Assembly: GCA_001465025.1 (NCBI GenBank)
Contig: LNDO01000057.1
Location: 62,001-126,000 of the forward strand
Source: Pseudomonas sp. Ga0074129
GTDB lineage: Bacteria; Pseudomonadota; Gammaproteobacteria; Pseudomonadales; Pseudomonadaceae
Reading direction: 5' to 3'
DNA: 64,000 nt
The position numbers and the translations under genes were made by a program. Shown piece by piece: positions 24,477 to 33,354 of this stretch. A model generated the notes under the pieces. That model did no database searches, had not been told where the DNA came from, and was given only the letters and a program-made list of their open reading frames with translations. Numbering within the stretch: the stretch's first letter is position 1; each line of letters opens with the position of its first letter.

Positions 24477-25658
24477 ATGCAAGGCCCGCTGTCGTCTTTG
24501 AAAGTGCTGGATTTCTCCACCCTGCTGCCGGGGCCGTTTGCCTCGTTATTGCTGGCTGACATGGGCGCTGAGGTGCTGCGCGTGGAGTCGCCTACGCGCA
24601 TGGACTTGGTGCGTGTATTGCCGCCGCATGATGACGGCGTCTCCGCCAGTCATGCCTACCTCAACCGCAACAAACGCTGCATCGCTCTGGACCTGAAAAA
24701 GCCCGAGGCCGTTGAGGTGGTCAAACAACTGGTGGCCGAGTACGACATTGTGCTGGAGCAGTTTCGTCCGGGTGTGATGGATAAATTGGGCGTGGGTTAC
24801 GAAGCGCTCAAAGCGATCAATCCGAAGCTGATTTACGTCTCCATCACCGGCTATGGCCAGAGCGGCCCCTATAAGGACCGCGCCGGTCACGACATCAACT
24901 ACCTGGCCCTGGCCGGTATCGCCAGTTACACCGGGCGGCGCGAAAGTGGGCCATTGCCCTTGGGTATTCAGGCGGCTGACATTGCCGGTGGTTCACTGCA
25001 CGGAGTGATCGGTTTGTTGGCGGCCGTTATTCAGCGCCAAGTCACGGGGTTGGGCCAGCAGGTGGATATCAGCATGACCGACTGCGCCTTTAGCCTGCAT
25101 GGCATGGCCGGCGCAGGCTATCTGGCGGCGGGTGTGGAGCCGGACATGGAGAATCAGGCGCTTAATGGTGGCAGTTTTTACGACTACTACCGCACCCGCG
25201 ACGGCCGTTGGTTCTCCGTCGGCAGCCTGGAGCCGCAATTTATGCAGCAGTTTTGCGCCGCCATTGGCCGGCCGGAGCTGGCGGCGCGCGGCCTGTCGCA
25301 GCGCCCTGAAGATCAACAGGCGTTGAAGCGCGAGATTGCTATCGAGTTTGAAAAGCGTGATTTCAGCGAGTGGAGCGATGTATTCGCCGCCCTCGATGCC
25401 TGCGTCGAGCCCATGTTGTCGCTGAGCGAGGCGGTGAGCCATCCGCAGATCCAAGCACGGCAACTGGTGACGCAGGTGCCGCGTGCGGGCAAACCCGCAC
25501 AGGCGCAAATGGCCTGTCCGATTAAATTCTCGCAAGGGCTGCCACCGCCCAAACACATCGGCGCAGCCTTGGGCGCCCATACCGCAGAGGTATTGGCCGC
25601 ACTGGGTTACAGCGCTGAAGACATTCAGCGTCTAAAGGCGGGCAAGGTGGTGGCTTGA
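24477..25658 (+). CDS. CaiB/BaiF family (class III) CoA-transferase
   Basis: 393 residues. N-terminal signature VLDFSTLLPGPFASLLLADMGAEV-type segment near 10-33, followed by ESPTRMD. The catalytic Asp expected near 165-170 lies in IQAADIAGGSLHG. LNRNKRCIALDLKKPE near 60-75 binds CoA. Family reaction: reversible transfer of CoA between acyl groups (also racemases such as AMACR). GAGGAG lies seven bases before the ATG. With the upstream synthetase and dehydrogenase it suggests degradation of a branched or unusual acyl compound; AMACR-like alpha-methylacyl-CoA racemase activity is a fair alternative. Confidence 0.9.
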   Translation: MQGPLSSLKVLDFSTLLPGPFASLLLADMGAEVLRVESPTRMDLVRVLPPHDDGVSASHAYLNRNKRCIALDLKKPEAVEVVKQLVAEYDIVLEQFRPGVMDKLGVGYEALKAINPKLIYVSITGYGQSGPYKDRAGHDINYLALAGIASYTGRRESGPLPLGIQAADIAGGSLHGVIGLLAAVIQRQVTGLGQQVDISMTDCAFSLHGMAGAGYLAAGVEPDMENQALNGGSFYDYYRTRDGRWFSVGSLEPQFMQQFCAAIGRPELAARGLSQRPEDQQALKREIAIEFEKRDFSEWSDVFAALDACVEPMLSLSEAVSHPQIQARQLVTQVPRAGKPAQAQMACPIKFSQGLPPPKHIGAALGAHTAEVLAALGYSAEDIQRLKAGKVVA

Positions 25659-25777
25659 TCCGCTTGCAGGGCCGTAGTGCTTAATTCAATCACCGATGAA
25701 AAGGTTGCTCGTCATGCGCTGTTTTTTGCGGCATAAGCCTGGGTCTTAATGCCGTTTGGCGCTTGCGAAGGTTGTGT

Positions 25778-26395
25778 ATGTATCACGGTGAACGATTTAA
25801 CGCCTGGACCCATCTGGTCGGTGCTGTACTGGCCTGTGCCGGTGCAGTCTGGCTCTTGGTATTGGCCAGCCTCACAGGTGAGTTGCGCATCATTGTCAGC
25901 GTGGCGATCTACGGCCTGACGTTGGTACTGCTCTACAGCATCTCCACACTGTATCACAGCGTGCAGGGCCGCGCGAAAGTGCTGATGCGCAAGCTCGATC
26001 ACCTGTCGATTTATTTGCTGATTGCCGGCAGCTACACGCCGTTTTGCCTGATCACCTTGCATGGCCCGTGGGGTTGGACGCTGTTTGGCATCGTCTGGAC
26101 GCTGGCGGTCATCGGCATGTTGCAGGAGATCAAACCGCGTTCTGAAGCGCGGGTATTGTCGATTGTGATTTATGCAGTGATGGGCTGGATTGTGCTGATC
26201 GCGGTTAAGCCCTTGATCGCAGCGCTCGGTATGGAAGGGTTTATTTGGCTGGCTGGTGGCGGTGTACTCTACACCGTGGGCATCATTTTCTTTGCCTATG
26301 ACAGCCGCTTTCGCCATTGGCATGGGATTTGGCATTTATTCGTTATGGGCGGCAGCCTGATGCATTTCGTTGCGGTGCTGCGCTACGTGCTCTAA
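25778..26395 (+). CDS. Hemolysin III family (PAQR-like) membrane protein
   Basis: 205 residues with seven predicted transmembrane helices. The PAQR/HlyIII metal-site residues are visible: STLYHS near residue 60, DHLSIYLLIAGSYTP near 79-93, and WHLFVMGGSLMHF near 185-197. ATG at 25778 has GAAGG seven bases upstream; an upstream TTG adds five residues. Cellular role in bacteria is unsettled; the family is distantly related to ceramidase-like hydrolases. Confidence 0.88.
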   Translation: MYHGERFNAWTHLVGAVLACAGAVWLLVLASLTGELRIIVSVAIYGLTLVLLYSISTLYHSVQGRAKVLMRKLDHLSIYLLIAGSYTPFCLITLHGPWGWTLFGIVWTLAVIGMLQEIKPRSEARVLSIVIYAVMGWIVLIAVKPLIAALGMEGFIWLAGGGVLYTVGIIFFAYDSRFRHWHGIWHLFVMGGSLMHFVAVLRYVL

Positions 26396-26433
26396 ACCGG
26401 CCATTTAGTGTTTGGATGCGAGCTGAGTGATGT

Positions 26434-26928
26434 TCACTCGTGGCGTTGTTCGCCGGTAAAGTTCAGGGTGGCTTTACAGCGCCGACAAAAATAGCGCCTG
26501 CCTTTACTGACCAGCGCATGGCGCTGAGCAGAGAAGGGGAACTCGCCATCCGGGCAACTGCAACGGTAAATAAACCGATTCACCGTACGACGCTGCACGG
26601 CGTAGGTGTGGCAGCGATTGGGCGCTAATTCATATACGCCGCGCATGATCAGTTGCCACTCGTCGCCGTGCGGCTGGATTTTTGCGCCGAAGAGTTGATG
26701 GGCAATCATGTGCGCCACTTCGTGGGGCACGGTCTGCTTGAGAAAATCGTCGCGGTTTTCCCGGTACAGCTGCGGGTTGAAGCGCAGCTTATTTTCCGTC
26801 AGGTGCGCCACTCCGGCTTTTTGCCCACGCAGTTTGAAGCTGACCTCAGGGCGTACAAAGGTGCGCTTGAAGAAGGTTTCTGCTTGCTGGTAGCAATGTT
26901 CTACACGGATCAACAGGTGTTCGGACAT
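26434..26928 (-). CDS. sprT: SprT-like zinc metalloprotease
   Basis: 164 residues. The zincin motif HEVAHMIAH is near residues 70-78, with a third ligand region HGDEW near 88. A C-terminal zinc ribbon carries two Cys pairs (YRCSCPDGEF and FCRRCKA). Matches bacterial SprT in length. Its cellular substrate is unknown; the eukaryotic relative Spartan cuts DNA-protein crosslinks. Convergent with the hemolysin III gene, 38 bases apart. Confidence 0.9.
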   Translation of the reverse strand: MSEHLLIRVEHCYQQAETFFKRTFVRPEVSFKLRGQKAGVAHLTENKLRFNPQLYRENRDDFLKQTVPHEVAHMIAHQLFGAKIQPHGDEWQLIMRGVYELAPNRCHTYAVQRRTVNRFIYRCSCPDGEFPFSAQRHALVSKGRRYFCRRCKATLNFTGEQRHE

Positions 26929-26997
26929 AACGGCAGCGATCAGACTTTGGGCGCACGATTATGCCCAAGCACGCGACTGATCACAGCCCAGAAACGA

Positions 26998-27021
26998 CGA
27001 AACCACCCGTAGGTGGTTTCG
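26998..27021 (-). terminator. Hairpin between the Yip1-like gene and sprT
   Basis: Perfect 10-bp stem CGAAACCACC / GGTGGTTTCG with a four-base loop, 19 bases after the Yip1-like stop on the minus strand. The following T tract is broken (TCGTCGTTTC), so efficiency is uncertain. Confidence 0.6.
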
Positions 27022-27039
27022 CAGTGTTTCAGGTACGCC

Positions 27040-27639
27040 TTAGCTGGTGTAAACCGGGCCTACACCAAAGCCCCAGAGGATCACCGACGCGGCAATCATG
27101 GCCACCAGCACCACCAAGCCCACAGCGAGCACGGAGCTGGAGAACATAAAGCCTTCATCTTCCGGAATGCCCATAAAAGTCGGTATCCCGACATAAAGCA
27201 GGTAAACCGTGTAGCAAATGGCCGCAGTACCAATCACCATAGCCAGCCATAGGTGTGGGTAGAGCGCAGCCAAACCACCAATAAACAGCGGTGTGGCGGT
27301 GTAAGCAGCAAACACAACGCACTGGGTAAAGTTTGGATTGGAGTCGTAGGTGCGCGCCATCCAGTGGATAAATGCGCCCATCACCGCTACGCCAGCCAAC
27401 ATGGCCAGGTAGGTCATAACCGTCATTTGCAGGGCGCTGGCTTCGGTGAGCATCACTGGCGCTCGGTCACCGATGGCCCAGCCAACTTGGGTGGTGCCGA
27501 TGTAGGCGGATACGGCAGGTATGGCGGCAAGCACTAGAATGTGGGTGAGATACATGTGGCTGATGGTTTCTTCTTCGCCACGGATTTCTTGCCATTCCTG
27601 ATCGGGATGGGTGAACAGCCCCAAAACATGATGGATCAT
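27040..27639 (-). CDS. Yip1 family inner-membrane protein
   Basis: 199 residues with about five transmembrane segments of the Yip1/DUF1282 type: a soluble N-terminus (VLGLFTHPDQEWQEIRGEE) then ILVLAAIPAVSAYIG and four further helices. The FTHPxxxW segment near residues 8-15 is a hallmark of this family. Function is unknown. The ATG at 27639 is preceded by GGAGG. Monocistronic. Confidence 0.85.
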   Translation of the reverse strand: MIHHVLGLFTHPDQEWQEIRGEEETISHMYLTHILVLAAIPAVSAYIGTTQVGWAIGDRAPVMLTEASALQMTVMTYLAMLAGVAVMGAFIHWMARTYDSNPNFTQCVVFAAYTATPLFIGGLAALYPHLWLAMVIGTAAICYTVYLLYVGIPTFMGIPEDEGFMFSSSVLAVGLVVLVAMIAASVILWGFGVGPVYTS

Positions 27640-27796
27640 GTCAGACCTCCTGTTGTTATACCGATCGCCCCCCAGCGCAACGCCTGATCTGCGTGTGCAG
27701 CAACATCAGGTGTAAGCCGAACCTATGCGACCTTATGTCGCAGTATAGGCAGTGAATGGTCGCAGCCAAGGTCGGGCTTTAGAGCAAATCGGACTC

Positions 27797-28399
27797 TCAG
27801 GCGCGTCCGTAATAGCGTTCCAGCACTTCCATGGCCTTGTTGATCGACTGCAACCGCTCTGTGCTGCCGCCTCGGTCAGGGTGATGCTGACTGACCAATT
27901 GGCGGTAGCGGTGCTTGATGGTGGCCAGATCAAGCGTCGCGCTGTGGTCGGCCAACTCAAAGAGCTCAAGCGCCGCCTGTTTATCGTCACCGCTGTGCAG
28001 GCGCGTCCAGAAGCTTTGCAGCAGGCGCGTGACGTCCTGCGCGCTGGTCTGCTCAAGTTGCGACAGGTCGAGGTAATAGTCGCGCAGTGGGTCATGCTCG
28101 GTCAGTTCATGGCTGCCAGGCTGATAGGGCTGCAGTTGAATATGCAGCGCGCTGATCTGCAACGAGCCGCTCTGAGTCGCCCAAAGCTGGTCGCGCAGGC
28201 GGTAAAGTGCGTTGAAGAGCAAAAAGTGTGTGCGAAACAGCACCAACGGATCGCTCAGCGGTAAATCAGGGATGTGTTGGCTGTGGCACGCTTGCAACTG
28301 TTGGATGAGCTGGTATTCGCTGAGTCCGGCGGGGGCGCCTACCAGCAAGTGGTGCAGTTGCGTTTGCAGGTCAAGGCCCGCGCTACAGGGGTCGTTCAT
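27797..28399 (-). CDS. DnaJ-related protein with C-terminal J domain
   Basis: 200 residues. The first about 125 residues are the DNAJ-related N-terminal region found in this gammaproteobacterial family. A J domain follows at the C-terminus with the essential HPD motif (SQHHPDRGG near residues 169-177). It presumably stimulates a DnaK-type ATPase; client unknown. The ATG at 28399 is used; upstream in-frame codons cross the divergent ttcA gene and are spurious. Divergent from ttcA by 117 bp. Confidence 0.86.
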   Translation of the reverse strand: MNDPCSAGLDLQTQLHHLLVGAPAGLSEYQLIQQLQACHSQHIPDLPLSDPLVLFRTHFLLFNALYRLRDQLWATQSGSLQISALHIQLQPYQPGSHELTEHDPLRDYYLDLSQLEQTSAQDVTRLLQSFWTRLHSGDDKQAALELFELADHSATLDLATIKHRYRQLVSQHHPDRGGSTERLQSINKAMEVLERYYGRA

Positions 28400-28516
28400 C
28401 GGGCTAACTCGGTTGCAGTCCCGGGTCACCCTAACATTTCTCTGAATGGGGTAGGGCACTTGCCGCTTTCTGCGTAAAATGCGCGACTTTCGTAAGCTTC
28501 CGGATTCCAGCGCACC

Positions 28517-29341
28517 ATGGGCACCCTTTCGGTCAATCAGAACAAACTGCAAAAACGCCTGCGTCGTCAGGCTGGCGAGGCCATTGCCGACTTCAATATG
28601 ATCGAAGACGGCGACAAGGTCATGGTTTGCCTGTCCGGCGGCAAAGACAGCTACACCATGCTTGATGTGCTGCTGCACCTGCAAAAGGTCGCGCCGATCA
28701 AGTTCGAGATCGTGGCCGTCAACATGGACCAGAAGCAGCCCGGCTTCCCTGAGCACGTGCTTCCGGCCTACCTGGAATCCATTGGTGTGCCATATCACAT
28801 CATCGAAAAAGACACCTACTCGGTGGTCAAAGAGAAGATCCCGGAAGGCAAAACCACCTGCTCGCTGTGTTCGCGCCTGCGCCGTGGCACGCTCTACACC
28901 TATGCCGATGAAATCGGCGCAACCAAGATGGCCTTGGGGCATCACCGCGACGACATTCTGGAAACCTTCTTCCTCAATATGTTCTACGGCGGCACGCTCA
29001 AGGCCATGCCGCCGAAGTTGCGCGCCGATGATGGTCGCAACGTGGTGATCCGCCCGCTGGCTTATTGCAGCGAAAGCGACATTGAGGCGTATAGCGTGCT
29101 CAAAGAGTTTCCGATCATTCCTTGCAACCTGTGTGGCTCACAGGAAAATCTGCAGCGTCAGGTGGTCAAGGAAATGCTGCAGGACTGGGAGCGCAAATCA
29201 CCTGGGCGCACTGAGATCATGTTCCGCGCCCTGCAGAACGTGGTGCCGTCGCAGTTGGCCGACCGCAACCTGTTTGACTTCAAGAGCCTGAAAATCGACG
29301 AGAGCGCCACGCCGCGCTTTGTCGATGTGATGAACCTGTAA
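28517..29341 (+). CDS. ttcA: tRNA 2-thiocytidine biosynthesis protein
   Basis: 274 residues. PP-loop SGGKDS at residues 40-45. The CXXC motif is in [11 protein letters not shown] near 115-118, with a further Cys pair in CNLCGS near 203-206 that together bind the 4Fe-4S cluster. It adds sulfur to C32 of certain tRNAs in the cytoplasm. The glycosylase-like gene follows on the same strand after 46 bases. Confidence 0.96.
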   Translation: MGTLSVNQNKLQKRLRRQAGEAIADFNMIEDGDKVMVCLSGGKDSYTMLDVLLHLQKVAPIKFEIVAVNMDQKQPGFPEHVLPAYLESIGVPYHIIEKDTYSVVKEKIPEGKTTCSLCSRLRRGTLYTYADEIGATKMALGHHRDDILETFFLNMFYGGTLKAMPPKLRADDGRNVVIRPLAYCSESDIEAYSVLKEFPIIPCNLCGSQENLQRQVVKEMLQDWERKSPGRTEIMFRALQNVVPSQLADRNLFDFKSLKIDESATPRFVDVMNL

Positions 29342-29387
29342 GGGCGATAAGCCCCGAGCGACACAGAACAAGCAAAGGCGAAAGACG

Positions 29388-30059
29388 ATGCGCGATTACA
29401 AATGGCTCAATGAATTTTGCCTGAACCGCTTTGGCTCGGCAGCCGCGCTGGAGTCAATGCTGCCGCAGCCGCGCAGCTCCGACGCCTTGCGCGCCATCAC
29501 GGACGATCGCTACCTGTCGACGTTGAGCCTGCGCATCTTTCGCGCCGGTCTCAAACACAGTCTGGTGGATGCCAAGTGGCCAGCTTTTGAGCAGGTATTT
29601 TTCGGTTTTGACCCGGAAAAAGTCGTGCTGATGGGCGCCGAACGCCTGGAAAATCTGATGCAGGATGCGCGCATCATCCGTCACTTAGGCAAGCTCAAAA
29701 GTGTGCCGCGCAACGCGCAGTTCATCCTCGATGTGCAGAAAGAGAAGGGCAGCTTTGGCGCGCTGATCGCCGAGTGGCCCGAGCGCGAAGTGGTGGGGCT
29801 TTGGAAGTACCTGGCCAAGCATGGCAGCCAGTTAGGTGGTTTGTCCGCTCCGCGCTTTTTGCGCATGGTGGGCAAAGATACCTTTGTACCGACTGATGAT
29901 GTGGTGGCTGCGTTAAAGGCACAGAACATCATCGACAAGGCGCCGACCAGCCTTAAAGACTTGGCAGCCGTGCAAGCGGCCTTCAACCATTGGCAAACAC
30001 AGAGCGGGCGACCGCTGTGTCAGTTGTCTGCGATGTTGGCGTTTACCGTCAATCATTGA
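29388..30059 (+). CDS. DNA-3-methyladenine glycosylase I-like protein (HhH-GPD superfamily)
   Basis: 223 residues. The core resembles Tag: TLSLRIFRAGLKHSLVDAKW near residues 44-63, FFGFDPEKV near 70, ILDVQKEKGSFG near 109 and FVPTDDVVAALKAQNI near 166. The usual Tag N-terminal Cys/His zinc ligands (MxRC...HDxEWG) are absent, so it is a divergent, probably zinc-free member. Predicted role is alkylated base removal, by homology only. It follows ttcA and has GCGAAAG upstream of the ATG. Confidence 0.75.
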   Translation: MRDYKWLNEFCLNRFGSAAALESMLPQPRSSDALRAITDDRYLSTLSLRIFRAGLKHSLVDAKWPAFEQVFFGFDPEKVVLMGAERLENLMQDARIIRHLGKLKSVPRNAQFILDVQKEKGSFGALIAEWPEREVVGLWKYLAKHGSQLGGLSAPRFLRMVGKDTFVPTDDVVAALKAQNIIDKAPTSLKDLAAVQAAFNHWQTQSGRPLCQLSAMLAFTVNH

Positions 30060-30076
30060 GGGGCTGGCGTTGTTGC

Positions 30077-30108
30077 GGTGGACGAATAAAGCGTCGTCCA
30101 CCCTACGC
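30077..30108. repeat. GGTGGACGA inverted repeat upstream of the sirtuin gene
   Basis: GGTGGACGA faces TCGTCCACCCTACGC in the 62-base gap. It belongs to the same family as the element at 5658-5729, sharing CCACCCTACG at one end. Confidence 0.65.
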
Positions 30109-30121
30109 ATGAGGATTCGCA

Positions 30122-30880
30122 ATGGACGAGCGTATTGTCCGTGTTGCCCAAGTCATCAAACAGGCTGAGCGCATTCTGCTGGTTACCGGTGCAGGCTTAT
30201 CCGCTGACTCGGGCTTGCCCACCTATCGCGGTGTCGGCGGTTTGTATAACGGCCACACGGCCGAAGGTCTGCCGATTGAAACGGCGCTGTCCAGCCACAT
30301 GCTGCAACGTGATCCGGCGTTGTGCTGGAAGTACCTGGCCGAACTGGGTAAGGCCTGCTTAGGCGCACAGGCCAATGCCGGGCATTACGCCATAGCCGAA
30401 CTTCAGCGGCGCAAGCCGCAGTGTTGGCTGCTGACGCAGAACATCGACGGCTATCACCGCGCGGCCGGCAGCCCGATGGACAGGGTGATCGAGATTCATG
30501 GTGAACTGGCACCGTTGTATTGCCAGTCATGCGGCGCGGTGGATGCTGAATTGGCAGCTCATCTTGAGCGGCCGCTGCCCCCGCTGTGCAAACAATGCGC
30601 CGGCGTGTTGCGCCCGCCGGTGGTGTTGTTTGAAGAAATGCTGCCCGAACAGGCCATCGGCACGTTGTATGACGAGGTGCGCAAAGGCTTCGAGGTGGTC
30701 ATCAGCATTGGCACCAGTGCGAGCTTCCCTTACATCGTCGAGCCGTTGTTGCGCACCCGTCAGGCAGGCGGCTTCACCGTGGAAATAAACCCGCAACGTA
30801 CGGACTTGAGCGGTCGCGTCAATGTTCACCTGCAAGGGCGGGCGTTAGATGTTTTGCCGGAACTGCTGAGTCACATTTAG
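30122..30880 (+). CDS. NAD-dependent deacylase (sirtuin)
   Basis: 252 residues. NAD-binding GAGLSADSGLPTYRG near residues 24-38, QNIDGYHRAAGS near 102-113 and catalytic His in IEIHGEL near 122. Two Cys pairs (CQSC and CKQC) near 131-160 bind structural zinc, and IGTSASFPYI is near 198. Removes acyl groups from lysine using NAD, cytoplasmic. Bacterial CobB-type class by sequence; whether it prefers acetyl or succinyl cannot be judged with certainty because the Class III Tyr/Arg pair is not clearly seen. Confidence 0.92.
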   Translation: MDERIVRVAQVIKQAERILLVTGAGLSADSGLPTYRGVGGLYNGHTAEGLPIETALSSHMLQRDPALCWKYLAELGKACLGAQANAGHYAIAELQRRKPQCWLLTQNIDGYHRAAGSPMDRVIEIHGELAPLYCQSCGAVDAELAAHLERPLPPLCKQCAGVLRPPVVLFEEMLPEQAIGTLYDEVRKGFEVVISIGTSASFPYIVEPLLRTRQAGGFTVEINPQRTDLSGRVNVHLQGRALDVLPELLSHI

Positions 30881-30956
30881 CGCCATAGAATTTGCAAATG
30901 TACGCCATAGAGGGCATAGTCGGTTTCTTATGAATTTAACCGACACGGTCGTGCCC

Positions 30957-31571
30957 ATGCTAAAACGCCTCGCACCCCTCGTGCCTATCGCACTTACCCT
31001 CGCCTTAACTGGCTGCGCTAATCACGCGCCGCAGCCTGAATTGCCACTGGAGCAGCCGGTGTTCTCCTCGACCGATCTGGTTGAGTTTGACGAACAAGCC
31101 AAAGAGGCTGCGCTGGGCGACTTCACAGAAGACAAAGCCTACGAATTGCCGCAACTGGCTGACAGTATCCTGTCTCACGGCCTGTCGTTGGTCGGGACGC
31201 GTTACCGCTTTGGCGGCAGTTCGGTGACCTCCGGTTTCGATTGCAGCGGCTTTATCGGTTACCTGTTCAAGGAAGAGCTGGGCATGAAATTGCCACGCTC
31301 CTCCCGCGACATGATCAATATCGACGCACCGTTGGTGTCGCGCGATGAGTTGGAGCCGGGTGATCTGCTGTTCTTCAGCACGGCCGGGCGTAACCGCGTC
31401 AGCCACGCCGGTATCTACATGGGTGATAACCAGTTTATTCACTCCAGCAGCAGCCGCAGCGGCGGTGTACGGGTCGATAGCCTGGATGATCGCTACTGGT
31501 CGCGCACCTTTATCGAAGCAAAACGCGCCCTTGCGCTTGCTCCCAGCGATTCGATTGCACGTCACCCCTGA
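30957..31571 (+). CDS. NlpC/P60 (C40) peptidase lipoprotein
   Basis: 204 residues from the ATG at 30957. Lipoprotein signal MLKRLAPLVPIALTLALTGC with lipobox LTGC at residues 17-20. A NlpC/P60 domain follows with catalytic Cys in GFDCSGFIGYLF near 94 and His in SHAGIYMGD near 148. An in-frame ATG at 30930 would add nine residues before the signal; neither has a strong ribosome site. Predicted cell-wall peptide endopeptidase anchored at the outer membrane. It is a paralogue of the next gene. Confidence 0.88.
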   Translation: MLKRLAPLVPIALTLALTGCANHAPQPELPLEQPVFSSTDLVEFDEQAKEAALGDFTEDKAYELPQLADSILSHGLSLVGTRYRFGGSSVTSGFDCSGFIGYLFKEELGMKLPRSSRDMINIDAPLVSRDELEPGDLLFFSTAGRNRVSHAGIYMGDNQFIHSSSSRSGGVRVDSLDDRYWSRTFIEAKRALALAPSDSIARHP

Positions 31572-31658
31572 ACCCTGTGATCTGGCGGCTAATGTTGTTT
31601 AGCCGCCATCGTCTTGTTCATCTCGATAGTTTTCAACAACCTGCCAAGCAAAGCTAAA

Positions 31659-31680
31659 GCTTGCACTGCAGTGTGCAAGC
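31659..31680. promoter_or_regulatory. Inverted repeat between the two NlpC/P60 genes
   Basis: CTTGCAC and GTGCAAG flank TGCAGT, forming a clean 22-base dyad about 40-60 bases upstream of the second lipoprotein gene. No T run, so an operator is more likely than a terminator. Regulator unknown. Confidence 0.45.
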
Positions 31681-31720
31681 CTGCACAGTAGTCGCCATTC
31701 CGGCTTGGGGTGGACGTATC

Positions 31721-32245
31721 ATGGCTGCTATCGCCCGTTTAAGTATTTTGCTCGCCGCCGCGCTGCTCAGCGCGTGTTCCAGCCGCGCCCCTGCGCCGGT
31801 CGCGCCTCCCGCTGCGCCGCCCGCTGTTAGTTATTCCTACGGCAATGCCAATGATGTGCTGTTCCGCGCCCTTGGCCTAGTCGGCACACCGTATCGCTAC
31901 GGCGGCAATACACCGGATGGCGGCTTTGATTGCAGTGGCTTGATTGGCTATGTGTACCGCGACGCCGCCGGGATCAGCCTGCCGCGCTCAACCCGCGAGA
32001 TGATCAGCATGCGCGCGCCTGCCGTAGGGCGTGATGCGCTGCAGAGCGGTGATCTGGTGTTCTTTGCCACCAATGGCGGGCGTCAGGTCAGCCATGCGGG
32101 CATTTATGTAGGCGACGGACGCTTTGTCCATGCGCCTTCTACCGGCGGTACGGTGCGCTTGGACAGCTTGAGTAATACCTACTGGCAGCGCACGTACCTC
32201 AATGCCAAGCGGGTGTTCACCCCGGAGTTAGCCAGCAATCCCTGA
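31721..32245 (+). CDS. NlpC/P60 (C40) peptidase lipoprotein, second copy
   Basis: 174 residues. Signal peptide with lipobox LSAC (residues about 16-19), then a Pro/Ala-rich linker (APAPVAPPAAPPA) and the NlpC/P60 domain: GTPYRYGGNTPDGGFDCSGL with catalytic Cys near 69 and SHAGIYVGD with His near 121. It parallels the preceding gene motif by motif, but lacks its acidic linker. ATG at 31721 has GGACG upstream. Predicted outer-membrane-anchored murein endopeptidase. Confidence 0.88.
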   Translation: MAAIARLSILLAAALLSACSSRAPAPVAPPAAPPAVSYSYGNANDVLFRALGLVGTPYRYGGNTPDGGFDCSGLIGYVYRDAAGISLPRSTREMISMRAPAVGRDALQSGDLVFFATNGGRQVSHAGIYVGDGRFVHAPSTGGTVRLDSLSNTYWQRTYLNAKRVFTPELASNP

Positions 32246-32271
32246 CGCACATCCTGCCGGGTTCAGTTGCC

Positions 32272-32934
32272 ATGACCAATCAAACCCTCAGCCTCGATGC
32301 TGCCCTGTATCACTACCTGCTGGATGTCTCCTTGCGTGAAACGCCGCTGCTCAGCCAGTTGCGTGAAGAAACTGCAAAACTGAGTACCGCTCGTTGGCAA
32401 ATAGCGCCCGAGCAGGGGCAGTTTATGGCCCTGCTGGTGCAACTGCTGGGCGCGCGGCAGATTGTTGAAGTGGGCACCTTCACCGGTTACAGCGCACTGT
32501 GTATGGCGCAAGCGATGACCGCCGATGGCCGTTTGATTTGCTGCGATATCGCTGGCGACTACAACGCCACGGCGCAGCGCTATTGGCATGCCGCCGGTGT
32601 GGCAGAACGCATTGAGTTGCGCTTGGCTCCGGCGCTGGACACGCTGACGGCCCTTGAGGCAGAAGGACTAAGCGGTCGTATTGATTTGATATTCATCGAT
32701 GCGGACAAGGCCAACTACCCGGCGTATCTGGAACACGGCCTGCGGCTGCTGCGTCAGGGCGGGTTGTTGATATTTGACAATACCCTGTGGAGCGGGCGCG
32801 TGTTGCAGGCCGAACCTGAGTGCGCCGACACCCGTGCCATTCAAGCGCTGAACCTGATGCTGCGCGACGACCCGCGTATCGATCTGTCACTGCTTCCGCT
32901 GGGTGACGGGCTGACCCTGTGCTGCAAACGCTGA
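32272..32934 (+). CDS. O-methyltransferase, class I SAM-dependent
   Basis: 220 residues of the catechol-O-methyltransferase-like (Methyltransf_3) family. SAM motif VEVGTFTGYSALCMAQ near residues 64-79, acidic CCDIAGD near 89-95, metal-binding FIDADKANY near 142-150 and LIFDNTLWSG near 166. Substrate unknown. Stop codon and the next gene's ATG are one base apart (TGACATG). Confidence 0.88.
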   Translation: MTNQTLSLDAALYHYLLDVSLRETPLLSQLREETAKLSTARWQIAPEQGQFMALLVQLLGARQIVEVGTFTGYSALCMAQAMTADGRLICCDIAGDYNATAQRYWHAAGVAERIELRLAPALDTLTALEAEGLSGRIDLIFIDADKANYPAYLEHGLRLLRQGGLLIFDNTLWSGRVLQAEPECADTRAIQALNLMLRDDPRIDLSLLPLGDGLTLCCKR

Positions 32935-32935
32935 C

Positions 32936-33256
32936 ATGCCCCCCGTTATTCGTCTGCCTGAACAACCTGATGCCTGTGAACTGTGCGCCCGCACCATGCC
33001 ATTGACGCGCCACCACCTGATCCCCAAAGCGCTGCACAATAAGCCCTATGTGCAAAAACGCTTCGACAAGGTAGAGCGCATCAGCGCCACGCTCTGGGTG
33101 TGCCGCGCCTGTCATAACCAGATCCATCGCCTGTTCAGTGAAAAGGAACTGGCACTGACCTACAACAGCCGCGACAGCTTGCTCGGTGATGAGCGCTTGC
33201 GCACCTTTGTTGAGTGGCTGGCGAGCAAACCGCCAGGCTTTACGCCGAGGCATTGA
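32936..33256 (+). CDS. HNH endonuclease-domain protein
   Basis: 106 residues with a compact HNH/zinc finger arrangement: CELCARTMPLTRHHLIPK near 14-31, then CRACHNQIHRLFSEKELA near 60-77. Cys pairs could bind zinc and HH/H the catalytic metal. Coupled to the methyltransferase gene. Many such small HNH proteins have no known substrate; it is not next to a toxin, restriction or phage gene here. Confidence 0.82.
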   Translation: MPPVIRLPEQPDACELCARTMPLTRHHLIPKALHNKPYVQKRFDKVERISATLWVCRACHNQIHRLFSEKELALTYNSRDSLLGDERLRTFVEWLASKPPGFTPRH

Positions 33257-33354
33257 GTGGTTGCTGTAATCAGCGCTTCAGCTACGACCTCACTGTTTCA
33301 GTCGCGCCGTTAAGCGTTGACGCTCTGGTTGCAACTCTCTACCCTGCGCGCCTG

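Noticed and set aside
28400-28945. N-terminal extension of the DnaJ-related gene through ttcA
   Set aside because: It would run antisense across ttcA; the conserved protein starts at 28399.
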